DNA of 64,000 bases from assembly GCA_037074615.1 (NCBI GenBank), contig CM073554.1:20534501-20598500 (forward strand), read 5' to 3'. Shown here piece after piece: positions 1 through 12,752 of the stretch (position 1 is its first letter; every line of letters starts with the position of its first letter). Both the position numbers and the translations under genes were made by a program. The DNA comes from Leucaena leucocephala. Lineage: Eukaryota; Streptophyta; Magnoliopsida; Fabales; Fabaceae. A model generated the notes under the pieces. It was given only the letters and a program-made list of their open reading frames with translations, was not told the DNA's origin and made no database searches.

Positions 1-105
1 CTTCTAAACAATCATTTTTGTAAAGCTCACAAAGGAAAGGGAGAAAAAGAAGATTGAGTGTGTCACTCTTCAAAGCTTACAAAAACTTTAGTAAAACAAA
101 TAAGA

Positions 106-950
106 TCAATCATCGACATCTTCGAGTGGCTTAGGTTGATCAAACCATCTTGGAGGATCATATCCAGACCCACCTGCATATGCAAAAAGAAAACGCATTC
201 AAATTCAAAGTTCTCACATTCTGAAGAAAGCATGGTATATAGAATTCAATACTAAGATTCATGGGAAAACAGAGAATATAGAAAAGTCATTCGTCAATAC
301 CAAGGGGATGGCAACGACATATTCGCCATGCTGTCAAGACTGTACCCTTTACAAGGGGATGGAATACTCACTGCAAGTTGGAATGTACCGGCAGCTCTTT
401 GGCAAGATCGGTGAAATTTCCCCTGCATCAAAATCAATTATTGTAAACTCCGTTCCTGCAATTATTAATCAGTCACAATTCCTGAGGCAGAAGAGCATCC
501 ATTTTAGCACAGAATATCATGAAACTTTCCAAAAATTTGCAAAACCTCCAACCAAACTTGAAAAAGTACATAGAACGTTCGGAAAAGAGAGTGGGGAAAG
601 GCTTACTTTTGTAGAATCTCAGCATTGATAGCGCAGCTTTAACTCCTAAATTGTTCGCATCGCTATCTGATTAAAGGTGCAAAGTTAGAATCAATTCCGG
701 AACAAGTTAATTAGCGCAAGCAGAGAGAACAAGTGCGTATTACCTTGGGTAGTTTCTGGGTTTGAGTCGTTCTCCAATCCATGAACAACAGTTCCGCAAT
801 AATTTAGTGCTTTGAAGGAAATCGAAATGCTACTGGTTGTTGTTGATTGTTGATATTGAGGGAACTGAAAATAGGTTTCGGGAATTGGGGGAAAATTGGA
901 GTGGAAGGGAAAGACTCATGATAGTTCAGAGATAGAGCTAGAGCGGCCAT
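106..950 (-). pseudogene. YidD-family (UPF0161, At3g09310-like) gene, apparently broken
   Basis: Bacterial YidD helps membrane-protein insertion; plant homologues are short and probably plastid-targeted. Exons read on the minus strand: 950-744, 666-607, 422-301 and 173-106, all with GT-AG borders. Translation gives the YidD core in pieces: EISPILPKSCRYIPTC, then KGTVLTAWRICRCHPLG, then GGSGYDPPRWFDQ and a stop at 106-108. Two lesions are visible. In exon 1 the frame from the ATG at 948-950 (MAALALSLNY) stops at 804-806, while the frame that splices correctly into exon 2 is a different one with no upstream ATG. In exon 3 the segment usually lying between TCSEYS and KGTVL (about nine residues) is missing and the frame shifts. 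The summed exon length is 457 nt, not a multiple of three. Family assignment is firm; pseudogene status is likely, but assembly error is possible. Confidence 0.75.
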
Positions 951-1789
951 TTCACGCTCCGACATACGCGCTGCCGCAAATATCGCTTATTTTTAACTGT
1001 CAAGCGCCGTGCAATGTTCATTCAAAACGACGATTCTGTGGTTTGCGTTTTAATTTTTATGGGAAAAATTAGAGAATGGAACCCACTTAAAATTTTGTTA
1101 GTAAGAAAGATTATATAAATTCTATATACACAAAGTATGGATATTTTAGAGAACTTAAGTTATTTTGAATGCACAGAATATCAATAGTCCAATACTCTGA
1201 TTTATGTCATTTAAAAAAAAAAAGTATCAAAAGAAGACTATTCCCCAATTTTCATTTTTTTAAAGTGGAAACTCAATTATATTTACTTTTACTTGTTTGC
1301 TAATATAACATAGATGCTTCCACTCAAAGTTAAGGTAGATTGTCACTTTCACCCATTTCTTTTAATCCTCCTTACTGCTATTATTTTATTATTAATTATC
1401 ATTCATCATGATTTATTAATAGTAAATCCAGGATAATAAAGTAAGGGGTAAAGAAAAAAGAGTCAATCTAGAGGTGTCTATCTTTTCTCAGTTTAGGTAA
1501 ATTTCTAATTAAATCCCCTGGTTGGTAATTAGAAGAAAATGCCAATTGAAGAACTTTATATATATATATATATATATATTCAAGAAAAGGACAAAAAAAA
1601 TTAATAATTTCATATCAATTTTATTAATTGTTTTGATCAGAAAGAACCTACATCAGTTACAAATTGAGATGGGGAATCCCCAATAACAAGGCTAAACCTG
1701 TTTGATTATTATTCCCTTTTATTTTTTTTTATTCTTCAATTATTCTTAATTTTTATTTCTTTTTCCATCACTGGACATGGGTCTCAAAC
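951..1789. other. Intergenic, AT-rich; (TA)n microsatellite
   Basis: This stretch holds the upstream region of the YidD-like gene and the 3' flank of the HAD gene. A TA dinucleotide run lies at about 1556-1579. I see no coding sequence or structured element here. Confidence 0.6.
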
Positions 1790-3530
1790 TCAAGCAGTCA
1801 CAGACGTCTCCACAGCAAGCTTGCTAGGGTAAGAAACATCAGATTTAATCTCAGAATCCCAAAGCTCAGGCACAGCCTCCCTCAGATTATGAATGCTTTC
1901 TAAGGCATAATCTGCCCCTTCAACTCTCTGAGATGTCCCAACCTAAGATTCAATAAATCAGAGGGTCACATAAGTTTCAATGTTGTCATAATCAAATCAA
2001 ATCCCATCCACAGAATTTCTTCAAAAAAGCAAATCACTTCCCATTCACTTACCCTCACTGTGTAGAGCCCCACACGTTTCCCAGCTTGGATGTTTCTGAC
2101 ACTATCCTCAAAGAACAGCTGAAAATGACAAATATAACCCACGTTAGTAGCAAGTACAAGCCTGCAAAACTATATATATAAAGGTGGCCCAATGCAAAAA
2201 AAGCTTCCGCCAGTTGAGTTCTAAAGAGAAACAATATAGCCTTACCCCTATAAAAGGGAGATTGTTTTCTGGATTTGAACCCTTGACCTATAAGTTCACT
2301 CTCTCAAACTATATATATACACACAAGACCCAGAAAACTTATTTATACTTAAAGATGGATCAATTATCTTACAGTTCTTTGTGGATCAACGTTGGCTATT
2401 TTGAGGGCCAATTCAATGGAATATTCTGATGGCTTGCAAATAACCGGCGTTTTGGGCAACTCTGTTGTTGGATTGGATTGATCAAAATGACCTATGATGT
2501 CAAAAATCTTAGAACAAGCATCGGTTTTGGCTGTGTTGTAGGCGATGCTTGAACTTGAACCCAGATGCACAGTTTCATCATCTGAATCATCAGAAACTGT
2601 GATCGTCTTGGTGGGATTGAGTGTCTCAAAGCATATGATTCCTTCAAAACAATCTTCTAATCCAAGCCTGCCAAGCGCCTTCACTGCATGGACCTTATCA
2701 GCATTTGTGAAGATCTATTGACAAAAACAAACGAGACAGTGAGTCAAATCAGATATAGGATCAAACATATTTGGTTCTATTATAGTACAATGATCTCATC
2801 TGGTTTATAATACTAAAACTTACTAGTTTCCTATATGGTAAGCTCAGCAAGAGATTCCTCAGGACTGGGTCAGGTTTCAAGTTCTCATAAGGTAATCTCT
2901 CGTGGACAAAACTGCAAGTTCAGAAATTCTAATATAAATATCACACCGTCAAAATGCACATTAAAGATGAAGTCCAGAGAATGAAAATTCCCTTACCTGT
3001 GATATTCATCGTAGTCAAAGTCATATCCAATGGCCTGAATTGAGAATTGAAACAGATTTCTCAGCAAGTTCAGAATATATCGATAGAACAAATTTCTACG
3101 AAGGAAACTATTTTAGAAGATCATACCCTAAGACCAGCCAGAGTAGTTCCATAGTTTTTGTACAAAAGAAAGCCTAATTCATCAACTTTCCCTTTCTCTA
3201 CCCCAAGTTTCTCCACCAGAAAGTCTACATCACCATCAATAGTAAAACTCATGTCAATACTAGAAGAAGCAGCGACAAAGACATTCATTAAGAATAAAAA
3301 TGCATTAAAGTTACCACCTTTGACATTCTGGTCGCATGCATTTCCAACACCATTACTTCGAGGATATAGTGTATCATCTAAATCTGCAAGAAAACTCAGT
3401 TATAAATAATGTTCAATGATTATGTTTTAGATAGAAAATAGAAGAAATCTCGTAGATTCATGGGCTCACCAAAAAGAAGGCAGTCATATTTTGGTCTCTG
3501 GGCCTGCCTGAATCTTATTTCATACTCCAT
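1790..3530 (-). CDS. HAD-superfamily phosphatase, pyrimidine 5'-nucleotidase / SDT1-like
   Basis: Eight exons on the minus strand: 3530-3470, 3383-3318, 3224-3127, 3034-2997, 2911-2824, 2714-2373, 2118-2053 and 1942-1790. They sum to 912 nt and read as one open frame of 303 residues, starting MEYEIRFRQAQRPKYD. HAD motif I (DLDDTLYP, nucleophile Asp plus general acid Asp) spans the exon 1/2 junction. Motif II is IFTNAD, and motif IV is the LFFEDS segment. These support a haloacid-dehalogenase hydrolase of the plant family related to yeast SDT1 and PHM8, which dephosphorylates pyrimidine nucleotides; the exact substrate cannot be read from sequence. A Ser/Asp-rich insert (TITVSDDSDDETV) sits between motifs II and IV. 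A candidate leader exon and TATA box lie upstream. This is the most clearly intact ordinary gene in the window. Confidence 0.9.
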
Positions 3531-4415
3531 TTTGCAACTAGAAGAAAACATCAAAATGGGGAAACAGATAAACAGAAGTGAACAACACTATGCTTCATGA
3601 AACATTAACCAACCAGTATTTATAGTGAACTGGCTTAGATTCTGAATCCAGTCATATCCATAAAAGAAATGTTCATGTTGACTCAGATTAGCAACGAAAG
3701 TGGCTAAAAGCTCAGTTAAAGCAGACAATTATGGAGCCATTTAGATAAGGACTCGAGTTTGTGAGTGTACAATCCACAACAAGTGGAATGGATTAGATCA
3801 AAAATTTGTGGACCAGTGACCTTTTGGGGCACAGAATTAAAAAACATAGAAAAGCTCAAAAATTATGTTAAATTATTAAAATTAACAGCAAAACCGAATG
3901 GTCTCCCTTGAAAGAAGGGATTATTCTTAAATATTATAATCCTTTGAATAGAGTTCATGAGACAGAGCATAATCCTTTTTTTCAAATTGCACCCTCTTTT
4001 GGAATGATAACCATAACTTAGTTTATACCGACTTTCAGGAACGAATCATAAAAAATTGTTTATAAACACAATCATTTATGAGCAATGTAGATTTCCCAAG
4101 AGTCCAACGTCCAAATCTATTCAAGGGAAGAGAAAATCGAGAACCCAAAAGCAATGTTCTCAGAACCGAGAAATGCGTTGCATAATAAGACTAAAAGAGC
4201 ATCATAAGCTTAAGGGCTCTGGGCAATGAGTGAAAACTGATACAGAGAAAATGGAAAATGCTAACGATTGAAAGCCAAAAGCTTACCAGAAAGAGAAGAA
4301 TCAATGAGTGAACCTTAAAGAAAAGAGGGCCTCTGAAAGAAACACAGAGGTATTGAAGAAAGCAAGAGGGAGGGGAAGAAGAAATACTGCGCTATGGAGG
4401 TTTATATAGAGAAAA
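3531..4415 (-). promoter_or_regulatory. HAD gene 5' leader with UTR intron and TATA box
   Basis: On the minus strand a donor (CTG|GTAAGC) at about 4287 suggests a short untranslated exon (about 4288-4375) joined to the coding exon near 3540. A TATA-like TATATAAAC lies at about 4398-4408. The inferred arrangement is a leader intron of roughly 0.75 kb. No cDNA evidence is available. Confidence 0.45.
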
Positions 4416-5520
4416 ATGACGCTCTTTGTGGCTAGAGAATTACATTAAAATATTAAATTATTCAATTACGTTTACTTTTTAAATACTATAACCAATGAGG
4501 TTCACACAATAAGAGAGTGACAGCTAATTCAATTTGGTGAAGCTTTTCTTCTTTTTCTGGACAAGAATCAAAATCTTGTTTGCTTGGCATGTACCGTACT
4601 GAAAACTAATATTCAAATCAAATTAAATTGCCAAATCACAAGTTGGGATGCAAATTTTAAAGACAAAATCCACTTATGCTCATATATACCTCTTTGCTAC
4701 AAGTGACATCCTAGCCATTAAATTTTCTGATATAAGATATGATTTTAGGATATATTTTTATAGATCACTTTCTCATGAAGGATCCAACACTAAATCTTGG
4801 TCAAAAGTAGAGCTTTTGCGTATAATCTGAGTGGAAAATTCAATCCAAGAACCCTAATAATCATGTAAAATACGAGTATTTAGTGACTGCTGGCTTCAAA
4901 AGCTCAAATCTTTGGAAGGCCAACGGATTCACAAGATAAGAATATATGCTTGGATGTAATAAATATAGTAAATATCTCCATTAAATCGAATGGAAGCATA
5001 GGAAAGGAAATAAAGGAAAGAAGCAAAAGAAATTGTAATAATACTTCACCAACTATAAGCCTCATTCTATTAGGTAAGACTATCTATATAAATTATACCG
5101 TATTATTATACTCTATCAATAATTAAATTTTTATATAAATTTTTAACTAAAATATCAATTGTTTTTGTATTTTCTTCTATCATTTTTAAATGGACAATAA
5201 TAATACAATTGGTCAAAAATTAAATGTCTTGATTTTATCAAAATATTGAGGCTAAGTGAACAAAAGAAAATAATGATGATTTTATCAAAATGTTGTGTTG
5301 GTGCTAAGTAATTAGTTTGAGACAACTAATGTAAGATACAACTAAAATGGCTTTATCAGACGCATGAAATACAACTTTTTGAGGAAGCCACCTGTATTGA
5401 CACGATGTTTATGATCATCTTCTCAGCAAGTATATGTCGGAAAGGTCATTTGCACATTTGCGTGTAGGACTCCTTTTACCTAATAATTGAGATAATTAAT
5501 TAATTATAAATAGATCCTAA
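4416..5520. other. Intergenic, no gene seen
   Basis: AT-rich DNA upstream of the HAD gene. The open frames here are short, low in complexity and lack splice-supported continuations. No recognisable element was found. Confidence 0.5.
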
Positions 5521-5757
5521 TTACTCCTTCAGTCATAAATGTAAAGCCTAAAGAGTTAATTTTAATATAAAATATAATCTATTTTTTAAATTTATCATCT
5601 ATTTTTTAAATTAATTATATTAATATTCTCTCAATAATAAATAAGTGAGAGTATAATATATAGAGTTAACTAAGAAAAATAATTAGAATATTTTAAAAAA
5701 ATATATATTATAATAATTAATTTAATTAAATATATCTTGTATTTATAATTGAAAGAA
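5521..5757. mobile_element. Stowaway-like MITE
   Basis: The left end CTCCTTCAGTCATAAATG and the reverse complement of the right end (CTTTCAATTATAAATACAAG) resemble the CTCCCTC-type termini of Tc1/mariner-derived Stowaway MITEs. The interior is AT-rich and non-coding. The TA target duplication could not be fixed exactly. Confidence 0.45.
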
Positions 5758-6569
5758 TAATATTTTTTTGTGTGGTTTATATTTTAACCTTTAACATATT
5801 ATTCATGTCATCATTTTAATATTTACATATTTAAAAATAATTAATTTCCTTATTTATTTAGGACCTATTTGTAATTTTCTTATATAAATATAAATTAATT
5901 ATATATTTTATTGTACATGAGTGTAACTTGGGGAAGTAAAACTATGGTAAGAGAGATATTTGAAAAAGTTAGGCAAAATAGTAATAGTACTTTATTTAGT
6001 GCTTCTTGATATATATAAAAATAACGATTTATGTTATATTATTGTAAGAATGGACATTTTGTTTGGTTCCATTGATGTGACTTAATATAGTTTCATGATA
6101 ATGAATTATTTCATAATATTATTTATTTATTTTTTGAATTTTGAAAATGAGTAAATATATAAAAATCCTTTTTCATCTTTAAAATTTTTATGCTATGCTT
6201 TTATATTTTTTGTTTTTTTTTCTTAGTAAACAAGATTATAGGTCTTATGTTTTATAAAGAACTTGAAATAAACTATATATTTTCTTTGTTTTGTATGATT
6301 CATAAATACACAACTTCTTATAAATTTTATTTGTATATATTTTGATTATATTGATAATTTAGACAATCCAAACTTAATTTTGATCCCAAAATTTTTGGGA
6401 AGCACGTGGATGAGGGAATTGATTGAGTTGGTATGATTTGGATAGAGGGAAGATATTTGAGTTGCGATTAAAGGTACTTACTTGGTTTCGTCATTCATTA
6501 ACCTAATAATTAGACTGAGGACATGAAATCAACAATTTAATTATACTTTGATTATATTTATAAATTATA

Positions 6570-6785
6570 GAGAAATTTTTTATCATATTTATAAGTTATG
6601 TTATTAATTTTTATATGATTATAAAATTTGGTTTTTTATTTATAATTGTATATATAATATAATATATATTAAATAGGGAGTGCAATTGAAAAATTATTAT
6701 ATTTTAAGATAAGAATAAAAAATAAAAAATTGTTTTTAATTATAATAAAATATATTAAAAATAACTTATAAATATAATAAAATGA
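6570..6785. repeat. AT-rich inverted-repeat element
   Basis: The segment around 6575-6610 (TATCATATTTATAAGTTATG) is mirrored at about 6750-6783 (CATTTTATTATATTTATAAG on the opposite strand). It looks like a small, degenerate MITE with terminal inverted repeats. The family is unknown. Confidence 0.4.
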
Positions 6786-7784
6786 ATATATCACCATGGT
6801 TCATCACCGCCACCTCTCTCAACTTCAAATAACTAATTAAATATTTTTTTTTAAAATAAAAACAATAACTAAAAAAGGTTTACCCATGATGGGTTGATAG
6901 AGCAAAGGGCTCATTCCCTCTTTAAACAAGGTTGATAATTTAAATCTTAAGAATAAAAAAATATTTCAAAAAAGCTGCGACAATATATAAATATGATAGG
7001 ATGGGACTAAATATTAGATAATATTATAAAAACAAGGCTACTCTTGATTATAAATTATTTTGATTATTGGCAAAAATTTAACTCATATTTAAAAAATTAT
7101 GAATATAATATTTCTCTCTGAATAATCTATAAATATTTTCATTAATATATTTTTAAGTCATGAAAAATACTTTATCTCAATTTTTCTATTAAAAATATTG
7201 AATACATAATTGATAAAACATGATGATAAAAGAAAACCAGAGGTTTTAAATGTTTTGAATTTCATACAGAAATTTTTAAAAAAATATTTTTCACTTTGAG
7301 ATCTACCATTTGTATATAATTATAATTTATAGAATGATGATGATTGGGGAAGTCTCACAATCACTGTGCACCTAAATTATCCAATAGTCATCCATTAAAA
7401 ATTAAGAATTAATAAATTAATAATAATACGTATGTTTTTGCAATGCAATTTGAGTGTGTGTGTATATATATATATATATATGAAGGTGTCACAAAATTAA
7501 ATTTATAATGAAGTGTGCATGATCGGGGGAGTTCATACTTGGCATACCAATCAATTATTTGAGTCATCATCTTTACCATTTCAAACTCCTCCTCCTCCCA
7601 TTATTCTCTCTTCATTTCTTCCTAATTTAAGAGATTATCACAATTAATTAAATTATACTCCTTATTTAAAAATCAAAGATACCCCACTTTCTCAAATTAG
7701 CTACCTCCGCTTGCAATAAATAAATACTATGACTTATCATGAGCAATTGCCAAATGCCCAAATGCTCATCTGCTAAATTATATA

Positions 7785-8215
7785 TATAAAAAATATATTT
7801 AAATCCTATTTAAATAATTTAATTATAGAAAAGTTTTGGGAAATTATAAAACGACTGTGAACTCCTATAGGACCTAAGATTAATTTTTTAAAATTATGAA
7901 ATGACAGAATTACCCTTAAAAACATGCCCTAGTTTATTTTTTTGGCCCCAAGTTCTTATACTTTCCTCCTGGAGTTATCATTCATATAGTTTGATTTGTT
8001 ATTTTTTTCTTCTTGTTTGAGTTGTTACTTTTTTCTCATGGAGTTGCCATTTTTATTACTTAAATTATTTTTTCTAAAGGCAATTTTATTATTTCACAAT
8101 ATGAAAAAATTAAATTCTAAATCCCATGGGACTTTACAGTCGTTTGATAATTTTCTAAAACTTTTTTACAATTAAATTTTTTAGATGAGATTTAAATATA
8201 ATTTTCTCAATTATA
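7785..8215. mobile_element. Long-TIR MITE, copy 1
   Basis: The two ends are roughly 100-bp imperfect inverted repeats. The left arm reads inward through ATATTTAAATCC, an AATTTAATTATA stretch and AAACGACTGTGAACTCC. The right arm, reverse-complemented, reads ATATTTAAATCTC, AATTTAATTGTA and AAACGACTGTAAAGTCC. The middle contains repeats of a GAGTTGTTA/GAGTTGCCA type. Length and arm structure suggest a Mutator-like MITE, but no target duplication was identified. A second copy lies at 11036-11462. Confidence 0.6.
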
Positions 8216-11035
8216 TATAACCCCTATGAAATTTACGTATATATAAAAAAATGAACTTTTATTAGATACATCATACATGGAATTTAAACAATGGTCATAT
8301 TAATAGCTAAAAATTGAGTTATATTATTATAAAACTAAATTATATATAATCTCTATGAACTTTATGTTATATACAAATAACTTCCTTAATATTTAAAACC
8401 TTAAATTGAAACTTTTATACTCTTATATTTATACAGATAACTCTATTATAACTTATTTTATTTTATATGTATGAGTATCTTCCTATTAGAAAAAAATCTT
8501 ATTTTAATCAGTATTTAAAAATAAATATAGACCCATCTCTTGTATAGACCTCCTATCACTTGTTTTACGCATTAATACACGTAATAACTTAAAGTTTAGA
8601 GGGATTACATGCATATAGATATAACTCAAAGTTTTATGGAAAATATGAACACAAAAATAAAGTTTAAGGGGTATATTATTAATGTTTGGTACTATTTGCG
8701 AAGATTTAAAAATTTGAGGAAATTCATTATTAAGTTATAAATATCAATGGGAATATTTGTATGTAGTTCAAAATTTAGGAAAATTTTGCATAGTTTAACC
8801 TTATTATTATAAATAGTGGAATTTGTTATAAGTTTAATATTATATGATTAATATTGAATTATTGATGATAGGAACATTGGTGAGTGTGCACATATTATAC
8901 AGAGAGATTATGCGCCGCCAATAATTAAGTGAAAATGACCAATGATTACATCATGATACGTGTTTTTCCTTAATTAAATCAAAGGGTAGCAAGTAATTGG
9001 AATCCTAAGAGGCTTTGGAAAACTCCAACCCATCGTGGATGAAAGCAACTCCAAATTACCATTTGTGTAATTTGAGTAATTTTTTGTGGGCAATTGGCAA
9101 TTTTCTTAATGGCGTACTTGCAGGAGATATCTACTTATAGTGATTATGAATGTGAATAAAATAGTTTAAAATTTTTAAGACCAAAAAAATTGATTACACA
9201 CTTAGTACAGCTCCAGAGGAATAAAAATTAAGGTTTCAGATACAATTTAGTGAATATATTGATATTTTATTTTCTCTATATTTCTCTTGATTTACAATTA
9301 TTTTACAGACTTTGGCCTTTAAAAGAACTTAGTTTTATTTATTTATTTTTGTAGGAATTATTCAATTTATTTTATTTGTATTTGATGGGATATTTAAACA
9401 TGAATTAATATACAGAATATTGTCAAGTATAAACCAGTTTGAAAGCTCCATTTCAATCCCTCCTTCAATAAGTACTAAGTCAAACAATCTGGGCTGTTGG
9501 CTTCGATGAAGACTTTGTTCATTTAATCTATCAGTTTTATAATTAAAAATATCAATCAATCAATCATTAATTAATTAGTTAAAGTAATGCCATTATTATC
9601 ATCATCATATACAACAAGTACATGGAGTTGTTGACACACAATAAGATTTAAAATGTCCAATTACATCATGTCTAATAAGGACTCAAGACTCAAGTGGGGG
9701 AGCTATTTTACATTAATTTCTAGCTATTTTTTTTTATATTATCATATAAAAAATATTTATTTATTTTATTTTGGTATTAATATAAACGATCGTGCTTGAA
9801 ATATTTAATATTGGTGATTAGGTGTACTAGATGCATTCATCTTTCCTGTTTCCAAGTATATATGAATATGTAAGATATCTATCAAAATACTAAAAATAAG
9901 TAGTGTACTGACATTTGTTGAAAGAAAACCTTTTTTTATATATATAAAAAGTGTGTATCTCATAGTTTATTATATGTAAAAATTTCATTTAAAAAGAAGA
10001 GGATTTTGTCTTGACTAGGTGTAGTTAGTTAGGGGAGAAAGCTACAGCATAGATTAGACGACTGCATAAACAACTATCCACAAAGCATAATATACATCTT
10101 GTAAGAAAATTAAAGAAGAATAAGTTTAAAAAAATTTCATATTTAAAAATCAAATTTATATGTTTTAAAATCGAACTATGTCATTTATAAATCAAATTTA
10201 ATAATTTATGTTTGCAAGTTAAGTTATGTCATTTATAAGTCAAACTTCTAAAAAACTAAATTTCTAAAACTAAATCTTATAAAGATGGGTGATCAAAGGA
10301 GCTTGCTACTACAAATATAGTTAAAATAATAGTATAAGATATCGTTAAATTTTTTTATATTTTAAATTCGAGTCTAAGAGGAGATATACGATAGAAGTAG
10401 TTATGAACCAAAAATTAGATTTTTTTTGTTGTGTCATTTTATTTAGTTTTTAATAAATTGTTTTAATTAAAAAAAAGAAAGAAAGAAAAGTTCAACGTGG
10501 AAAAGTAGTATATAGATATATACACATATTTTCATATTTTTATATGACTCTCTCAGCCTGATTATTTGGTGGTTGCTACTGATAAACTTGTGACAACAAA
10601 GAACACTGAAAGAAGCTTCTATAACTCTTTTTTGTAGATGATGGGATCAGTGTGTTTATGAATTATAGTGTTGGAATAATGGAAGCATTGGCCGTGGCCT
10701 GTCTGAAGTAAATTAAGTTTTATAATTGGAAAAATTAATAATGGAAAGTCAATTATATAAAAAGGTTCGTCTATAATTATCCAAAGCCACCAATTATAAA
10801 TCAAATATTCATCAAGGGTGGTCCTACGCATTATTATTTCTGGCTCTCTTCTCCCCTCTAGGCTCTTGCTAAAGGAAAAAAAATAAAATTAAAAATTAAA
10901 TAATGGCTTCAAGTTGAGACAATTAATTAATTAATTAAGAACCCTACAAATGATTGCCGCTGAGCTTATAGGCCCTCTCTGCCTCTGTGATTATTCCCTT
11001 ATCTACATTGCTTGGAGCTCTGACAAAAAAATAAA
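8216..11035. other. Intergenic, no gene seen
   Basis: About 2.8 kb of AT-rich DNA. Short open frames near 9.4-9.6 kb and 10.6-10.8 kb have no recognisable motif. A weak local duplication (CATTTATAAATCAAATTT / CATTTATAAGTCAAACTT) occurs at about 10.19-10.25 kb. Confidence 0.45.
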
Positions 11036-11462
11036 GAAAAATTATATTTAAAAACTATATAAGAAATTTAATTATAAAAAAATCTTGAAAAAATATTAAA
11101 TTATTATGAAGTCCTACAAAAATTGGGATTAATTATTTTGAATTGTAAAATGACATAATTGTCCATATGAAAAAATAATTCAAGAAATATAAATGATAAC
11201 TTTATGGGAAAATAACAACTCAAGTAAAATAGAAAAAATAACAACTCAAGTAATATGAATAAAAACTCCCAAAGGAAAGAATAACAACTGGAAGACAAAA
11301 AATAACAACTGATGAGGTATTTTTTTAGGAGTAGTTCCGTTATTTAACAATTCAAAAAAAAATAATTACATGTTCTATAGGATTTTTTAGTAACTTGATA
11401 ATTTCTTGTAATTTTTTTATAATTAGATTTCTTGAATGGGATTTAAATACAATTTTCTCAAG
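11036..11462. mobile_element. Long-TIR MITE, copy 2
   Basis: Same architecture as the element at 7785-8215: outer arms AATTATATTTAAA and, on the opposite strand, AATTGTATTTAAATCCC, followed by a matching AATTTAATTATA block. The interior holds AACAACTCAAGTAA repeats, matching the copy 1 interior in the opposite orientation. It abuts the foldback element beginning at 11509. Confidence 0.55.
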
Positions 11463-11508
11463 AAAGAATGTTATGCCTAACAACTTAGAATTATTTAGAT
11501 ATTAAAAA

Positions 11509-12752
11509 GGGTTAAGGTGTGCCAAGTTCCCTAAAATATTTTTTCAGGTGTGCCTAGTGCTTTAAAATAATTTATGGTACGTTCAGTACCCTAAAGTATT
11601 TCCTCAGGTGTTTCTAGTATTTTAAATCAATTTATGGTGTGCTCAGTATCTTGAAGTATTTTATCATGTGTGCCCAGTGCCCTAAAGTATTTTCTCAAGT
11701 GTGTCTAATATCCTAAAATAATTTATAGTGTCCCCAATGCTTTAAAGTATTTTCTCAAGTGAATCCAGTGCCCTAAAATATATAATACCTTCTTCTTTAT
11801 TCATTTTTTTGGGTTCTTCAATGTCTATAGATGAGTAAAATAATTCGCGGTCTTATTTTCGCTTTGTTCAATCTTTCTTTTTTCTTCTTCCTTGCACATT
11901 TTTAGCCTGTAAAAAAATTTAGGGGAGCTGAGTTATCTTGTCAAGTTAGCTTTTTTGAGGTCAAAATAGAGTTGAATCATCATTTAACTATTTTACATAC
12001 TTTGATTATGTTATTTTGGTGTAATTTCATTTTTAAAGTATTTAAAATAGTGTAATCTCATCTATACTAACATAATCATTAATTTTGACAGTTAAATGAT
12101 GATTTATCTCTATTTTGACCCCCAAAAAAAGCTAACTTGGCAAGATGGATCAGCTCCCCTAAATTCTTTTATTGTCCATGCTTTTCTCTTTCTCAATCTC
12201 TCTCATTTACCCCTTCATTTTATCTTAGACTTTATCCCTTTTTCACTTTAACTTTTAATTTTTTTATCAGATTCTGGTGAATAATATGAAAAAAAAAATA
12301 TTAATTTCTGTTCCAGAATTTTGGTGGCTAGAAATGTTTAAGAAATAAGAAGAAAGAAAGCTTGAACAAAATGAAAAAAAAAGCCGCAGATTATTTTACC
12401 CATCCATAGACATTGAAAAACCCATGAAAATAAACAAGGAAAAATGTATTATATATTTTAGGGTATTGGACGCATTTGAAAAAATACTTTAGGATATTGG
12501 GTACATCATAAATTATTTTAAGATACCAGGTACACATAAGAAAATATTTTAGGACACTTGGAGCATATGAGAAAATATTTTAGGACACTAAGCACACTAT
12601 AAATATTTCAGGATACTGAACACATTATAAATACTTTAAGATGTTAGGCGCACATGAAAAAATACTTTATAATACTGAGGGTATTATAAATTACTTTAAG
12701 GCATTAGACATATTTTAAAAAATATTTTAAAATACTAGACGTAGCTTAACTC
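11509..12752. mobile_element. Foldback-type element: 1.24 kb near-complete palindrome with subrepeats
   Basis: The outer left arm (about 11509-11790) is a degenerate tandem array of about 30-bp half units of the form GTGTGCCCAGTGCCCTAAAG. The outer right arm (about 12440-12752) is the same array inverted (ATACTTTAGGATATTGGG type). The inner arms also pair: 11813-11870 (CAATGTCTATAGATGAGTAA) with 12340-12420, and 11915-12000 (TTTAGGGGAGCTGA, AAGTTAGCTTTTTT) with 12060-12170. The symmetry centre is at about 12030. Inverted arms built of tandem subrepeats are the hallmark of Foldback-like transposons. Ends are GGGTTAAG and CTTAACTC; the target duplication is not certain. There is no coding capacity. 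Confidence 0.75.

Noticed and set aside
4648..4830. 60-codon plus-strand open frame upstream of the HAD gene
   Set aside because: Low complexity, no motif and no supporting splice or start context.
11509..12752. Reading the repeated array as a CRISPR or satellite
   Set aside because: The repeats are degenerate, lack unique spacers and occur as mirrored inverted arms, which fits a foldback element in a plant genome.
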